Assembly: GCF_905220565.1 (NCBI RefSeq)
Contig: NC_059399.1
Span: forward strand, 15,492,501-15,556,500
Length of the DNA: 64,000 bases
Source: Melitaea cinxia
Taxonomy: Eukaryota; Arthropoda; Insecta; Lepidoptera; Nymphalidae
Reading direction: 5' to 3'
How positions within the stretch are numbered: the first letter of the stretch is position 1; each line of letters begins with the position of its first letter. The position numbers and the translations under genes were made by a program. The notes below the pieces were generated by a model. The model searched no databases. It saw only the letters and a program-made list of their open reading frames with translations, and was not told the DNA's origin. Positions 46,201-58,200 of the stretch are shown piece after piece.

Positions 46201-49200
46201 CGTTTGATTTGTTTTAATGTTTATTTTTATTTGTACTTACAAAGGTACTAATAATTTTATTGTTTGGTAGTAATAAACTGGTTTTACTTATTGATTTTTA
46301 TCGACGTTACAAACAAGTAAACTAGTCGTTAGTTTACCCATACGCATCCGAGCGAACTTCGGCACTCGCGCGGTTGCTCGCGATTTTTCAAAGTATAATT
46401 TTAACTTTGCGCATTTTTGTGATCTTACGTAAGAACTATCAAGGCTCCCTCCCACCCCCTTGTAAGAAAATAGACATGGTCGACCCTAACGTAATAAATG
46501 AACCATACTTATTGTCTTTCACACGATATAACACGAATGGGTCACTTTTAAGTACTCTGCATTTGTGTATTGATAAGCCATACCTAATTACTAATGACAG
46601 GTCACATTCACACACGACATATTAGGTATACGCTTAAGATCGATCGCTAGGCGTGCGCACGGGAAGATATACATACTTCAACGCACAAATCTTACGGCGG
46701 CGGCGGTGGCGGCAACGCTCGCCCAACTAACCTAGTGACCTACTAATCGAATTTAGTGGGAATTAGAATTGGCGGGGGTTGCGGGGTTTGCGGTGGGCGG
46801 TGGCAAGCGGCACGGTACAAGGCCAAGGCCGCATGCGCCGCCGTTATGGCTGAAAATTAATGTGCCTACATTTCATTTATTTAAATTGAAATGTATGGCA
46901 ATTTGGTAAAAAATTAGTACCTATTTTTTTTACATAATTCGAATGAGAAACGATTACCGAATATCCTTCTTAAAATGTACGATTTTTATTTTTGTGTTAC
47001 CCACACATTAGGGATTCTAAACATTTTTGAAAATCATATCAAAAATTGACCGCTCCAGCGGGTTTCGAACCCGCGTCTCCGATTGACCGTGTCGGCGCTC
47101 TAGCTAATTAAGCTATGGAACGATGTACCCGCCAGAGCGAAATTCTTGATATGATGATTTTTATTTTCGGTTTAAGCGAACCGTGGCGCCGTCTATAGTG
47201 AGTTCTTTACAGAGACCCGTAACTATTCAAAGGGGACTGTCCACTTTGTATGGGGGTTTCGGCCCCGAGTGGACAGTCACTGAGAATAATAATTATATAT
47301 TATGTTAGTAGTACTAACAAGTAGGAATTAGAAAAATGATATAGTTTTGTGTCCAGGTGTTTCTTTTTTGTTTTTTTGTGGATAATTACAAGAAGGTTTC
47401 TGAAATAAAAAATCATTGTTTTTGTTATTTTTGTTCTACTTATTGGATTCGTACGTTAACAGAATGTTATCTAAAAACTAGGCAGGTAGATTTATAAAAT
47501 CTTGAAACCATTTCCAGCCCAAAAACCAAATAATTGTCATGACATGGGCACAACAACCTACTGTACGTCGACCAACCATGCAGTTGCAATAATATTTTTT
47601 TTATGGCTTCTCTGCCTGACCTTTATTGTTTACATATAAAATAAATACAAAATATATTTTCCTACTTATAAATATGCCTACTGTGTATTTTACGTCGCAG
47701 TAGTGATGAATTCTCGGTTGACGGAAAACTTTTCAGTAGGTTGCTATATCACTATGAAAGAATATGGAAGTCAAATGAATGTATGACGCAAAAGTCTGTA
47801 GTTTAGGGTTGCCATAACAAATAATATTTTCAATAAACAAAATAAATCGATTAAATCGATAATCGAATTTAATATAATTAATTGCTTGCTTTTTATGTAG
47901 TCAATAACAATGTTTCTAAAATAGTTTATTTTTCATCAAAGTTATTTTTTTTTTACTAAATACACTTTTATAGACTTTTTTTCTAATTACATAATTCGAT
48001 TTAACAATACTTTTAATCGATTTTAACAAATAATTGATTTAAAAATATTTCAAAATCGATTGTTCGTTAATAATAATTGTTTGTTTAAGACTGGCAACGT
48101 GGTATAATCAAATCACCAACCGGAAATAAACTAGACGTATATAATTAATGAATTAAAATACTTATTATATAAACTTTTTATCAGTTTTTATTGATACAAC
48201 TGAAAATCACGAATAATCATGATATAATATATGAAAATTTTTGGTATATTTGTTTTTTTGTATAAATTCTGTTCACGCTGGGCCGAAAATGGACAGTCCC
48301 CTTTCATATTACAATGAAAATCTTTGACAGAAGACGACACCATGCTATCCTTCTTAAATATTGATAGTAATTCACCAGTCAGCTTGTATAGTGGAGTGCA
48401 GAATGCTAATATTTTTTAAAAATAATACATAAAAATAAATTTAAAAAAAACATTACACACTACCATATATTTAACATACACGCATATATAATAATTTGTT
48501 TAAAAGTCTGTGGTCAAATTGAGAATAGATTATAGATTAATATTGTTTGTCTGAATGTCAAACATAACCATAAATTAATTTATTGGTTGAATTTCGACCA
48601 CTGGGCGAATACTAGTTTAACTAAATATGTATGTTGCGTGTACTTAAAATTCTTTTTTACATGTAAGACCCGGGAGGAAAGAAAAATGGAAGCGATAATG
48701 AAAGCATTTGAAAGGATGGAGAAAGCACAACAAAGAAAACAAGAAGTCAAAGAGAGACAGAAGCGTAGAGAGTCTGACCCGCATCCCAGTAACAACGAGA
48801 AGGACGACGAAGATGACATTCAATACAGTGCTAAAAAGCGGAAAAAGTAAGCTCTATAATTTATTTAGTATTTAGTTCCTAGAGTACATTTGGTGTAGAA
48901 AATAAAAGTACAAGTAATGTCTCGTTTTAGGCGTAAAGGACGTGCTCGGACGGCGTCTCAGTCAAACAGACGACGATTAAACTCAGCTGACAGTGACCTT
49001 GTGACGTCAGGCGACGAAGCCACGCCCTTGTCACCGCGAGCACCTTCGCAACCAGAACAATCTTTAACTACGGCAGATAATGAAAGGCATCATGAAACCG
49101 TCAGTGAGGTAACTTAGAATTATGTTATGAAATTAAATTTATTATTTATGTATAAAATATTAAATATATTTTGTCTCATTGCTTCGCTCGCGTGCATTAC

Positions 49201-52200
49201 GTGGTTGATGGATAGTTTTGGATTGGTACTCAGTGATAACGTAGCACTAAAACTGATCCAGCAGTTTTTGAGTTTATCCATTACAAAGAAAAAATAAAAA
49301 AAATTCCTCCTTTTAATACTAGTATAGACATTAGGCTGATTAAAAAAGTCAATTTTTTTAATCAGCCTAATAATGTCTATACTAATAAGAGGGCCAATTT
49401 TTACAGACATCTTCTTTCGGTACTCTGAAAATATTTCGATGCAGGCTTTCAAAACAAAAAATAGCCGATCTTTTTTATCAGCCTAATAGACATATTATTT
49501 TGGTCTTTTGAAATATATAAATATTTGTCTCCAGGATCTTGGGTTGAGTTCAGCATGTTTGCTTGTTGAAGCTGCAGTGGGTTCTGTTGAATCGGCATTC
49601 AAATTACCCAAGACCAAGAAGACGATGGCTACCGAATGGATAGGAAGGTCGCCTGAACGTACCCCGTCGCCTTACACCTCGCCCTATAGACCGCCATTAA
49701 TGTCCGCTCCGTCATTAGAAAGCCTCGTTAGAGTGGCTTCGACTATGATTGGTGACCTGAGTGGAAACCAGGATTACCACGAAGATCGTTCTTCACCTCC
49801 AAGGACGCCTGGGAGAGAGAGAAATAGACCACCAAAGAAGGCTAAGAGGATAACTAGAAGTACTCCGCCCGTAGAAGTAGCTGAGGTGATCCCAGTCCAA
49901 CACAGTGCAAAGAAACGTTGGCTGCGGCAAGCCATCAGTGAAGAAAGTGATACCCCTTCGGCTGGTGAGAAGATTAAATCTTGAAGGTCAATTTCGCATG
50001 CCTGTTTTGTGGTTATCAATTAATGTATCATAACCAACTTTTTTTTTTTACTCTGATATGATAAAAATGTTTTCTTACAAGTTTTGATGAAGCAAGCTCT
50101 GTGGAGTTGACCTTAATAATTAACCAGCTGAAAGTCGTATTACAATATCAATTGTAGATGCATTTGTTTCAGAGTCGCTGCCAAACGAAATTTTGACACC
50201 TTTGAAGAAAAGACGAATGGCGCGTGAGTCGTTATCGTGTGAACAAAATTCCATTGTGCCTGTAAGTATAATTACGTGCACAACTACCTCAATCTGTGAA
50301 GCTAACCATTTTTATGTTTATTTATTTATTAAACAGACACATCATCGACACATTATAAAAACATTCAAATAGAAATTCACAGTTAAACATACAATACAGT
50401 ATGATATGTCTTTTAATATTTTGTATACACCATACACCATTTATTATACAACAGTTAGTGAGCACATAAGAGTTGACAGGTAGGTCACGCTTCTGACTGA
50501 GTGTTGATACAACAGGTGTATTAATGTTATCACTCTTTTCTTTTTTACCTTTCTTATTCTTAAACATTACAGAAAATTCATGAGAATTAATACTAACACG
50601 TGGTTCAATAAGTCCCAAGACTAAGTACTAAAAAAAAGGTCTTTTTTATAAAATTAATTTTTATTCATCAACATAGTCTCCTCCAAGAGCGACCTCCAAC
50701 GCTTTTCTAACTTTTCTATCTCATGTGTGTAGAACGATTTGTCTTTGGCTTCAAAATAAGCCTTCGTTGCTGCGATAACTTCACTATTTGACTCAAATTT
50801 CTTACCCTAAAGCATTTTTTTGAGGTCTGCAAACAGCCAGTAATCGCTGGGGGCCAAGTCTGGCGAATAAGGGGGATGAGGAAGCAATTCGAAGCCCAAT
50901 TCGTTAATTTTGGCCATCGTTCTCACGGACTTGTGACAAGGCGCGTTGTCCTGGTGAAACACCACTTTCTTTTTGTTCATGTGAGGCCGTTTATCCACAA
51001 TTTCGTACTTCAATCGCTCCAATAAGCACATGTAATAGTCACTATTTATATTTTGCCCCTTTTCAAGGTAGTCGATGAAAAGTATTCCATGCGCAACCCA
51101 AAATATAGACGTCATAACCTTACCGGCCGATTTCTGAGTCTTTGGACGCTTCGGGCGGCTTTCACCAGCCGCTCTCCACTCCGCTGCCTGCCGATTGGAT
51201 TCCGGAGTGAAATGGTATATCCAGGTTTCATCCATTTTTACATACCGACGTAAAAAATCCTTTTTATTATGATTCATCAGCGCCAAACATCGCTCTGAAT
51301 CATTGATACGTTGTTCCTTTTGATTAGTTGTAAGCAAACGCGGCACCCACTTAGAAAAAAGCTTTTTCATGGCCAAATTTTTATGTAAAATAGTGAAAAC
51401 ACTACCAGCTGAAATCTTCACTATCTCGGCTATCTCTCGCACTTTTACCTTCCGATCTTTCAATACGATTTTGAGGACTTGGTTAATATTTTGTTGAGTC
51501 ACTGCTTCATTTGGACGACCTGAGCGTTCCCCATCATTGGTGTCCATGCGACCGCGTTCGAAGTCGGCATACCACCGACAAATGGTTGCTTTAGAGGGAT
51601 CTGATCCTGCATAACATTTTATAAGCCATTGCTGTGCTTCAACGATATTTTTTCCCATTAAAAAACAATGTTTTACCAACACGCGAAACTCGTTTTTTTC
51701 CATTGTATCGAAATTACAACCGTAGCGTCACTTAAATGTTTCAAAATCAATAATTTTATTGTTCCATTTTTAAAAATTTGACACATATTCTTGTATTGAT
51801 AGCCAGTACTTTTTAAAAATCAAAAGAGTTTTTAATATATGCGCCATTTCCAGGTTAGTCTCGGGACTTATTGAACGATCTAGTAGCACAGTCTAAATCG
51901 TACCGTTCATTACAAAGAGAACATGACAGATATTTTCCGCTCGAAATTTTTTGTAGGTATCTGGAACAAGATTTGATTTTCAGGTTCATAATTCAAAATA
52001 ATATCTACGTAATTATCATGTAAGGTTGGCAACACTGGTTGCGCTTGTTACTGACAGGTGACACTGTCAGATGTTACAATCTATCACTTCTTGGTTTTGA
52101 GTGGAATTTGAAATATTTCTACACCCTTACTCTTAATTCTTAAGGTTTTAAATTAAATTACTTTAATATTAAAGTGGTATTATTTACTTGAATATTAAGG

Positions 52201-55200
52201 TGTTTAATCAAGAATTTTAAAGCTTTATAAGGATCTAAGCGTACCTACCTTAAGAACTTTCGTCTTTCTAAAGAATCTTGCAATGTGTGGCAGAAATTGG
52301 TTAAATTTCACAGTGAATTCGATAAAAAAAAAAAAAAAAAAAAAAACTGGGAGTACTTGTTACACGTTGGTTTCGCATTGACGTATTGTTAGTTTCAGTT
52401 TGTTTAATATAGTTCAAACTTATAATATAAATGAATTATTGTCGGTTCTAGACCACTAGGCGACCACTAATAATAATTACTATATTATCAACGAAGAATT
52501 ATAATTAACATTAATAAAAATTTGTATACAACGTGTTGCAATACACATCGCATTATATCTTTTCTGTGTATTTGTATGTTTTTCTTTTTGCTTAGTGTAA
52601 CGACGAGACTTCACCGGTATTGACGTCCGAGGACTCCCCTGTGAAAGAGGACGCTCTGTCGCTAGCTCGACAGTACAAGCGAAATATTATGGAAATGTAC
52701 AGTAGGGATCGAACTCGATCCGATAGCGGGCAGGGCTCGGACGACCAGTGTAACATTGACCACGACGTTCTCAACGTTAATATTAAAGGACCTCACGATA
52801 GCGAGCACATACGAAGGATCATCGGCGTACCCACTCCCGAGGAGGAGATACCGCCGGAGATAACAAAACCCGAGGACGTCGCCGTAAATAACAATAACTT
52901 AGAGCTAGAGCAAAATATGTATAATAAAGTAGTTCCCATGGAAATAGATACGACGGTCATAATGCAATCAAAACTAGAATTGAACGAGAACATACAGGAG
53001 ATCAAGGGGACGGAGAGTCCAAACGACAAGGTGCACAGCTCACAGTCGGCTGACACGAGCGGGAACTCCTCGCCGCAGCGAGACGACATGGATGACATCC
53101 AGAAGAAGATCCACTCCTTCCACACGGAGAACATCCAAATACTGAAGAGCCGCAACAAGAAACCGCCCAAGGAGAAGCGGAAGAAGGTCAACCTAAACTT
53201 CGACCTCAACATGGTGGACGACCAGATCAGCATCCAGCTGCGAACCGAGGACGACGCCTCGCCCGATCTCGGCGGGGAGCCCGACGACGTGGCGCCCGAG
53301 AACATCCCGCTGCCGCCCGTCGAGAGCATCCCGCTGCCGGCGCCCGAGAGCATCCCGCTGCCCGCCGAGCCCGCGCCCCGCGCGCCCTCGCCCGCCACCA
53401 TCCCGCTGCCCGAGGAGCCCATGCGCCCGGCCTGCGCCCCGCCGGCCCCCCTCGCGCCCCCGGCCCCGGCGGTGTCGCTCGCTCCCGTGTCGCCGCTGGC
53501 GCCGGCCGCTCTGCTCGCCCCCGTGGCGCCGCTAGTGTCCCTCGCTCCCCTCGCGCCCGTGGCTCCGCCGGCGGTTCTAGCGGAGCGTGAGCCGGCGGAG
53601 GCGGTCTTCTCGGCGCGATTCGGCTCGTCGGGGCTGTTCTCGGGCGCAGAGGAGCTGCGCAGCGTGCGCGAGATACTGTCGCGCGTGGAGGCGCACGGCG
53701 CGGGGGTGGGCGGCGTGGTAGCGGGGGCGGGCGCGTTGTCGGCTGGCCCGCTCCGCGCCACGCCCACTTTGTCTGCCACGCCAACTTTGTCTGCCACGCC
53801 CACTCTGTCTGCCACGCAAACTCTGTCTGCCACGCCCACCTTGTCCGCCACGCCCACACGCCGCGCGCCTGCGGACCCGCGCTTGCAACCCCCGCCACGC
53901 GACAAGCCAAAACCTGTACGCAGAAAGGTGAGAAAAAAAACCATCCCACATGTTACTTATTGATTAATTGATTCACGAAGTATAGATGCAAGGAGTCCGA
54001 ACGTAAACGAATGATCTCAATTTAGAGGACAGAATCTTAATTCTAATTTTTGCCGGTAGAGCACGCCATTGTTCAAGAAGGACTCGTTTTAATCCTTACT
54101 AATCTTTCCACTGTAATAATTTCCTTTCCCAGCACCTCAGTTGAGATTTCATTTTCTTAGGAATTTTTATTTAGTGATTTAAAAACTATTAAAACGGATA
54201 AATGTAATAAGCTCGATAATGAAACAATTGTATCAATCATGTGCGTAAAATCTGACTTATAAAGAACGGGAAGAACCTTTGAACAACTAAAGAATTATCA
54301 GTTTGAAATACCACACCTCAAGTACAGTCCAATGCAACTGCAAGCGGATCTAAAAAAAATTGACAGCATGAATAAAGAATGTAAGTGTAATTCAACATTT
54401 CGTATTCCTATTTATAGCCTGACCAGTAATATATAAAAGCTGCAGGTGTCGCCACTGTTTCTTTTATACGGTAACACTATCTTTACCTACGATTTCCCTC
54501 GATTACACCTTTTCATGTCTTTCCCCGTTTTCTTTCCCTCTGGACACTGATCTCCCCTCAGTGTGAAAACACTGTGGGTACATCCTAAATTCTAGCGCAG
54601 CCAGTGGCAAAAAAAAGAGTTATAAGATCAGGGTTTATTATTGTGTTTGTGTACAATGAATACTATGAAAAAGCCTATACCGTTCGGATTCCTTGTATCT
54701 ATACTTCGTGAATTGATCGTATTCGCACTGACCATCAGCACCGTCTCGCTACGGACTGAGCTCAGCGTTACAATTGCTACATAACTAAGTTTTCCAATAT
54801 TAAAACTGTCAAACAATTTATATGGGTATAGATATATAGTAAACGACGAAAACGTTATCAATTTATGCACTGGGTTTAAAACGATAATGTTGAGGCATTT
54901 TAGTTGCGTCATATTATGTGCAAGCGTGGCTTTTGAATAACGAATTAAAAATCATGCAGAAAAACAGGTTTAGCAGAGATGGCAAGGCCCATAAGTTGAC
55001 CTTGATTTTATGCAAAAAATAATTAAAGTCAACGCGTCTCGTTACTTTTCGTAAAATAAATTGTAGTATATTGACTTTGATTTAAACCGGATTAAAACCA
55101 TGTGCTGATTATCGATCGCGTATCTGTTACAATTTTTTTACGGTAATATACGGTATAACGTTAAATTCGATACATGTATTTGGTACAAGTTTTTAGATGC

Positions 55201-58200
55201 ATTTTTCTGCAAATATTGTGACGTCAAAATATAGAAATATATATTTTTAATAATGTTAAATATTCTAATAAAATACATTATTAGATTTTGATATTGTTAA
55301 TGTACACGCACTTGATAAAAAAATGAAAGTATCAAATTCAATTGCCTCCTGTAGGTTCTGAATCGGCGTCGGGTGTCTGGAAAACAACACAATCACAGAC
55401 GCACAGAACACGACGAACATTATTTTGTATTATCTATAAAAATATTTGTATGACACATACAAACATTAATATATGGACCACTAACGCATCACTTAATTAA
55501 TGTGCCCAACCTCGTCAACATAAAAAAATAATAGTTAACAAATTAATTATATATATAGTTTTTTGTCACAAAATGTACTTACGTAATAGTTTTGTTATCA
55601 GTACAAAAGAAAGTATGTGGTGACATTTCTTTACAATTAGATCAAGGTTGCTGATAAGATTACGTATTTATAGCGAGATTTCTGATAAGAATATTTATTT
55701 ATAACGATTTACATTTGTTGTATTCCTTACAATCTATTAATATGATGAAAATATTTACATTGACATACTTTGCACTAGATTATTATTTTCGTATTTGCAT
55801 TTTATTAATTATTAATACTATTTATTGATTTTACATAGAGGTGTGGCAAAACTTAATTTTTTGCTATCCGTTATACCTTTGTACTACCTATAAAGAATGA
55901 AATATAAAACTTCTCGTGTCGTTTATATTTATTTATTTATTTATTTTTTTAGTAATAAATCGCTGTTATCAGTTTTTAAGTATTTTATTTAAAAAAAAAT
56001 GTAAAAACTAATCAATACTGTCATATTTAAAATTGAATGCAATGCCTTAAAAATTGTCAGTATTTTTTCCGTCCGATTTGGAATCGATGCAACACAAACG
56101 ATTTTTGAAGTAAAACTTCTTTACGCAAGTTCGTCTCGGGGAGTAAGTTTTAAAATGAGCGCCAAGAGCATTACGAAAAGTAGATAAGTTAGATGGAGCT
56201 AAAGAAGTTTTAACTTCGGTCGTGCGGTTTAAAGCACACTCGTCGATACTTTTTACAAGAGAATATAGAGCGGCGCTCTCCCCGCAGCTGTCCATCAGCG
56301 AGTACCGGCTGCGGCAGGCGGGCGCGGGCGCGGAGGACGGCGCGGACGCGGGCGCGGGGGACGCGGCGCGCGCCGCCGCCTCGCTGTCGCCGCCCGCGCG
56401 CGCTCGCGGTACGTTGCGCTCCTAGCGCCCCTAGCGCTCCTAGCGCTCGGCCCTGTCGAGATGCATTCCATATGGCGCTTTTGTTGTATCTACGATGATG
56501 TTTAGTTTTTTATTTTATTTTTTTTGATACAATGATAGGCTTGCGTTTGACCACTATTACACCTGATGATAAGTGAAAATGCGGTCTAAGATGGAGCACG
56601 CTTACCTAGAAGTAACCTATTCACTCGCGACTTAAAGATCCCCAGGTTATAATTTTCTTTTTTAACTTTTTTTTTTTCAAAAAAATATTTAAGTTATACT
56701 TTTGAATGACTACGTGAAAACTCGAGGAAATGACATGTTAGCAACTACTAAAGCTGGTCACCGAGAGGGGGGGGGTTTGAATTTGTAAAAAATGGGTCAC
56801 GTAGTATGGGTATGTTGTATGTTTGTAAGTGGTGCACTGGGTGGATTTATGGCTAATTAGCCATTTTTTTCCAGATAACCCAAACATAGAATTAAAAACT
56901 TAATAGCAATATTGGGGTCGGTGGTGTAGTTGTGTAATAAACATACATAGATACAAATATCATCGTTCTAATACTTATAGACAATAAATAAATAAATAAA
57001 AATATGATATACCATCATAAAGTAATGAAACAATCAATAAAGGCGAATTTAAGATAATAACTACTATAATACTCGCTACTATAGCATGTTTACAAATTAA
57101 GCCCAAACAGATAATATATGCTTCACTTGAAACACGTCGATTCGGCATTTAATTTTTCCTAAAAACAAAATTAAACGGAAATAGCCGATACTGTTTAATT
57201 CAACTAACCCCCTTGACTTGAAGTTATCTATTCGATTATCGCTTCGAGTTTGGATGTCATTTTTGGATTATTTATGTGTATATTTGTCGAAAAATAATAA
57301 TTAAATAGGGTAAATCCGGGATATGCGGCCAAGCGAGATAACGCCTCGATGTGATTGTGTGAATTCGAAGACATGTGAACAAACAATTATAATAGGAATA
57401 CACTCCTCCCCCACTTCAGTCTGCCAAAAAGGGTTGACGCTTGCAGCCTTGCTGCGTATGAGAGTTTTAGCGGTGGCGAGATATAGTCGTAATTTTACTT
57501 TGCGAATGATTTTCGACCTTATATAATTTTGGATGTAGCAAGTAAGTTTGTTTTATTTTTACTTCTTAAAGAGTTGGATATGTTAATTGTTATTAATTAC
57601 ACTTTGATGGTCAAATAATCGTATTTACTCTATATTTTTTTTTTTCAAGAGCTTGTATATCTCTGTGAGAAAGGATATGTGCCTAGATATGTTTTGGGGT
57701 ATATGGCCATAAAGGCATATATTGCTAGCTATATTTTAATGTACTTTATATGATTCAGATCAAAAATGCCCCATAAATGTAAGCGTAGATCCAGCGTCCA
57801 TCCACGTTTTATAACTTAAACCGAGAAAACGCTGACTGCAGCAATGGCAGAAATGCAAAATATGCAAATTTGCTTCTGATTTTTTTTTCTTCTGCTTTAT
57901 GAATCATTGTGAGTTCCCAAGCTTCCGATGCCTTTTGCAAAGAAGATTAAACAAGGTGCTGGAGTACTGAAATCCCCATTTTAAAATAATGGATGAAAAG
58001 AAAAAAAGCTATGAAAGGGATACCAGAGAAAAAATATAAAGAAAGAGTTCCTTTGAAAAAACCAAAGCAAAAAAGCAAAATAGTAGTGACTAACTTTAAC
58101 CCAAGTTACGCAGATATTACTAAAGATAGCACTGAAAGTGACCAAACAAAGTAAAAAAATAATAGTGACTAAAACAAGTGTCAAGTGGCATGAATGAACT

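Larger units (their letters stand above)
46975..48346 (-). mobile_element. Composite tRNA-containing SINE-like element with 12-bp target duplication
   Basis: The exact 12-bp repeat ATCCTTCTTAAA (46,963-46,974 and 48,347-48,358) flanks the element. This fixes its 5' end at GCATGGTGTCGTCTTC and its 3' end at 'aaaataaaaatcgtaca' (minus strand). Removing the 1070-bp insert leaves about 300 bp collinear with the copy at 9176. Confidence 0.75.
45786..48382. mobile_element. DNA element with TIR GTGACTGGTGAATTACTATC, inserted in the Helitron-like element
   Basis: Inverted ends 'tgactggtgaattactatca' (continuing 'atatttaa') face each other at 45,787-45,815 and 48,354-48,381. The flanks 'ttatacag' and 'ttgtatag' each differ by one base from 'ttatatag', the uninterrupted sequence in the sister copy at 7480-7490, consistent with an aged 8-bp duplication. 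Its own body (45,816-46,962) has a GC-rich patch at 46,640-46,860 and no coding frame that I recognise. Confidence 0.6.
45687..48615 (+). mobile_element. Helitron-like element filling upSET coding intron 3
   Basis: Begins TCTATATATTAATATG right after an A and ends ...CTAG before a T (48,612-48,616). The 3' hairpin-like GGTTGAATTTCGACC lies about 12 nt upstream of CTAG. Its body of about 320 bp matches the copies at 1717 and 7292 ('tttgtacccctttttacg', 'attacacactac', 'aaagtctgtgg'). It is split at 45,785 by another element. It starts 18 nt inside the intron and ends 52 nt before exon 4. Confidence 0.5.

Noticed and set aside
52793..53951. Minus-strand open frames of 124-383 codons opposite upSET exon 8
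   Set aside because: GC-rich antisense shadows; the + strand frame joins both neighbouring exons in phase.
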